From Bacillota bacterium (GTDB lineage Bacteria > Bacillota > Sulfobacillia > Sulfobacillales > Sulfobacillaceae), in the NCBI GenBank assembly GCA_021820965.1, contig JAKACZ010000008.1:1-64000 (forward strand): 64,000 bases of DNA, given 5' to 3'. Positions 63,965-64,000 of the stretch are shown here, in pieces. A model generated the notes under the pieces. That model ran no database searches. It saw only the letters and a list, made by a program, of their open reading frames with translations, and was not told the DNA's origin. Each line of letters begins with the position of its first letter. Within the stretch, counting starts at the first letter, position 1. The position numbers and the translations under genes are program-made.

Positions 63965-64000
63965 GATACTCTATTCCGGCACGACATACGCGCTTGGCGG
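63957..64000 (+). CDS. Possible start of the next gene (partial)
   Basis: ATG 63957 overlaps the maoC stop by 8 bases and the frame MAKILYSGTTYALGG stays open to the window edge. No good ribosome site; too short to identify. Reported because overlapping starts are common in this genome. Confidence 0.3.
   Translation, partial: MAKILYSGTTYALG

Overview
The window looks like a low-density, rearranged stretch of a Gram-positive (Firmicutes-type) chromosome. Evidence is the strong AGGAGG-type ribosome sites, frequent GTG/TTG starts, an S-box (SAM-I) riboswitch, a PadR/DUF2812 pair, a YitJ-type methionine enzyme and a Liv-type transporter. The mix of respiratory, oxidative catabolic and one-carbon genes would fit a Sulfobacillus-like aerobic heterotroph/thermoacidophile, but that assignment is inference from gene style only.

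Layout. 1-4445: the 3' end of nuoD cut by an insertion-sequence-like end, then nuoE, nuoF, nuoG and nuoI (peripheral arm of complex I, no nuoH between G and I). 4658-6823 (minus): an MntP-like pump, a broken cytochrome oxidase subunit I gene and a methyltransferase that has lost its SAM loop. 7769-8660: DUF2812 protein and PadR regulator with a palindromic operator. 8964-10311: GNAT acetyltransferase and a ComB-like phosphatase. 10520-16257: a tightly overlapping double ABC-2 exporter operon with an APH-like protein, divergent from split ChrB genes around a perfect palindrome. 16258-21800: mostly decayed DNA with two lipoproteins, gene fragments (methyltransferase, HpcH aldolase) and a hicA(broken)-hicB pair.

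22087-26500 (minus): glutamine-synthetase-like enzyme, SDR, aldehyde dehydrogenase and class II amidotransferase, read here as a gamma-glutamylation route for breaking down an amine or amino alcohol. 27428-35315 (minus): a complete-looking reductive pyrimidine (or hydantoin) degradation operon: NCS1 permease, ureidopropionase-type amidase, aldehyde dehydrogenase, PreT, PreA, dihydropyrimidinase; an Lrp/AsnC regulator follows at 36505-36999. 37147-44994 (minus): an aldehyde dehydrogenase, an IS607 element (TnpA frameshifted, unusual TnpB), a decayed aconitase X gene, an ORF-less group II intron and an Xaa-Pro peptidase; together they suggest a dying hydroxyproline/proline-type catabolic locus.

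45443-50719 (minus): SAM-riboswitch-controlled methionine operon (PLP trans-sulfuration enzyme, two half-size MetE-like proteins, homocysteine methyltransferase/MTHFR fusion), preceded by a HisA-like protein that lacks a catalytic Asp. 51960-54810: an HNH-repeat protein, a second decayed HicBA module, IS200/IS605-type ends and a 48-bp tandem repeat. 54811-63167 (minus): Liv-type ABC transporter with TetR regulator, KAS III-like enzyme, acyl-CoA ligase-type enzyme and alpha/beta hydrolase; a MaoC-type hydratase is divergent at 63566-63964.

The dominant theme is active gene loss: at least nine recognisable genes are truncated or frameshifted, often beside mobile-element traces.
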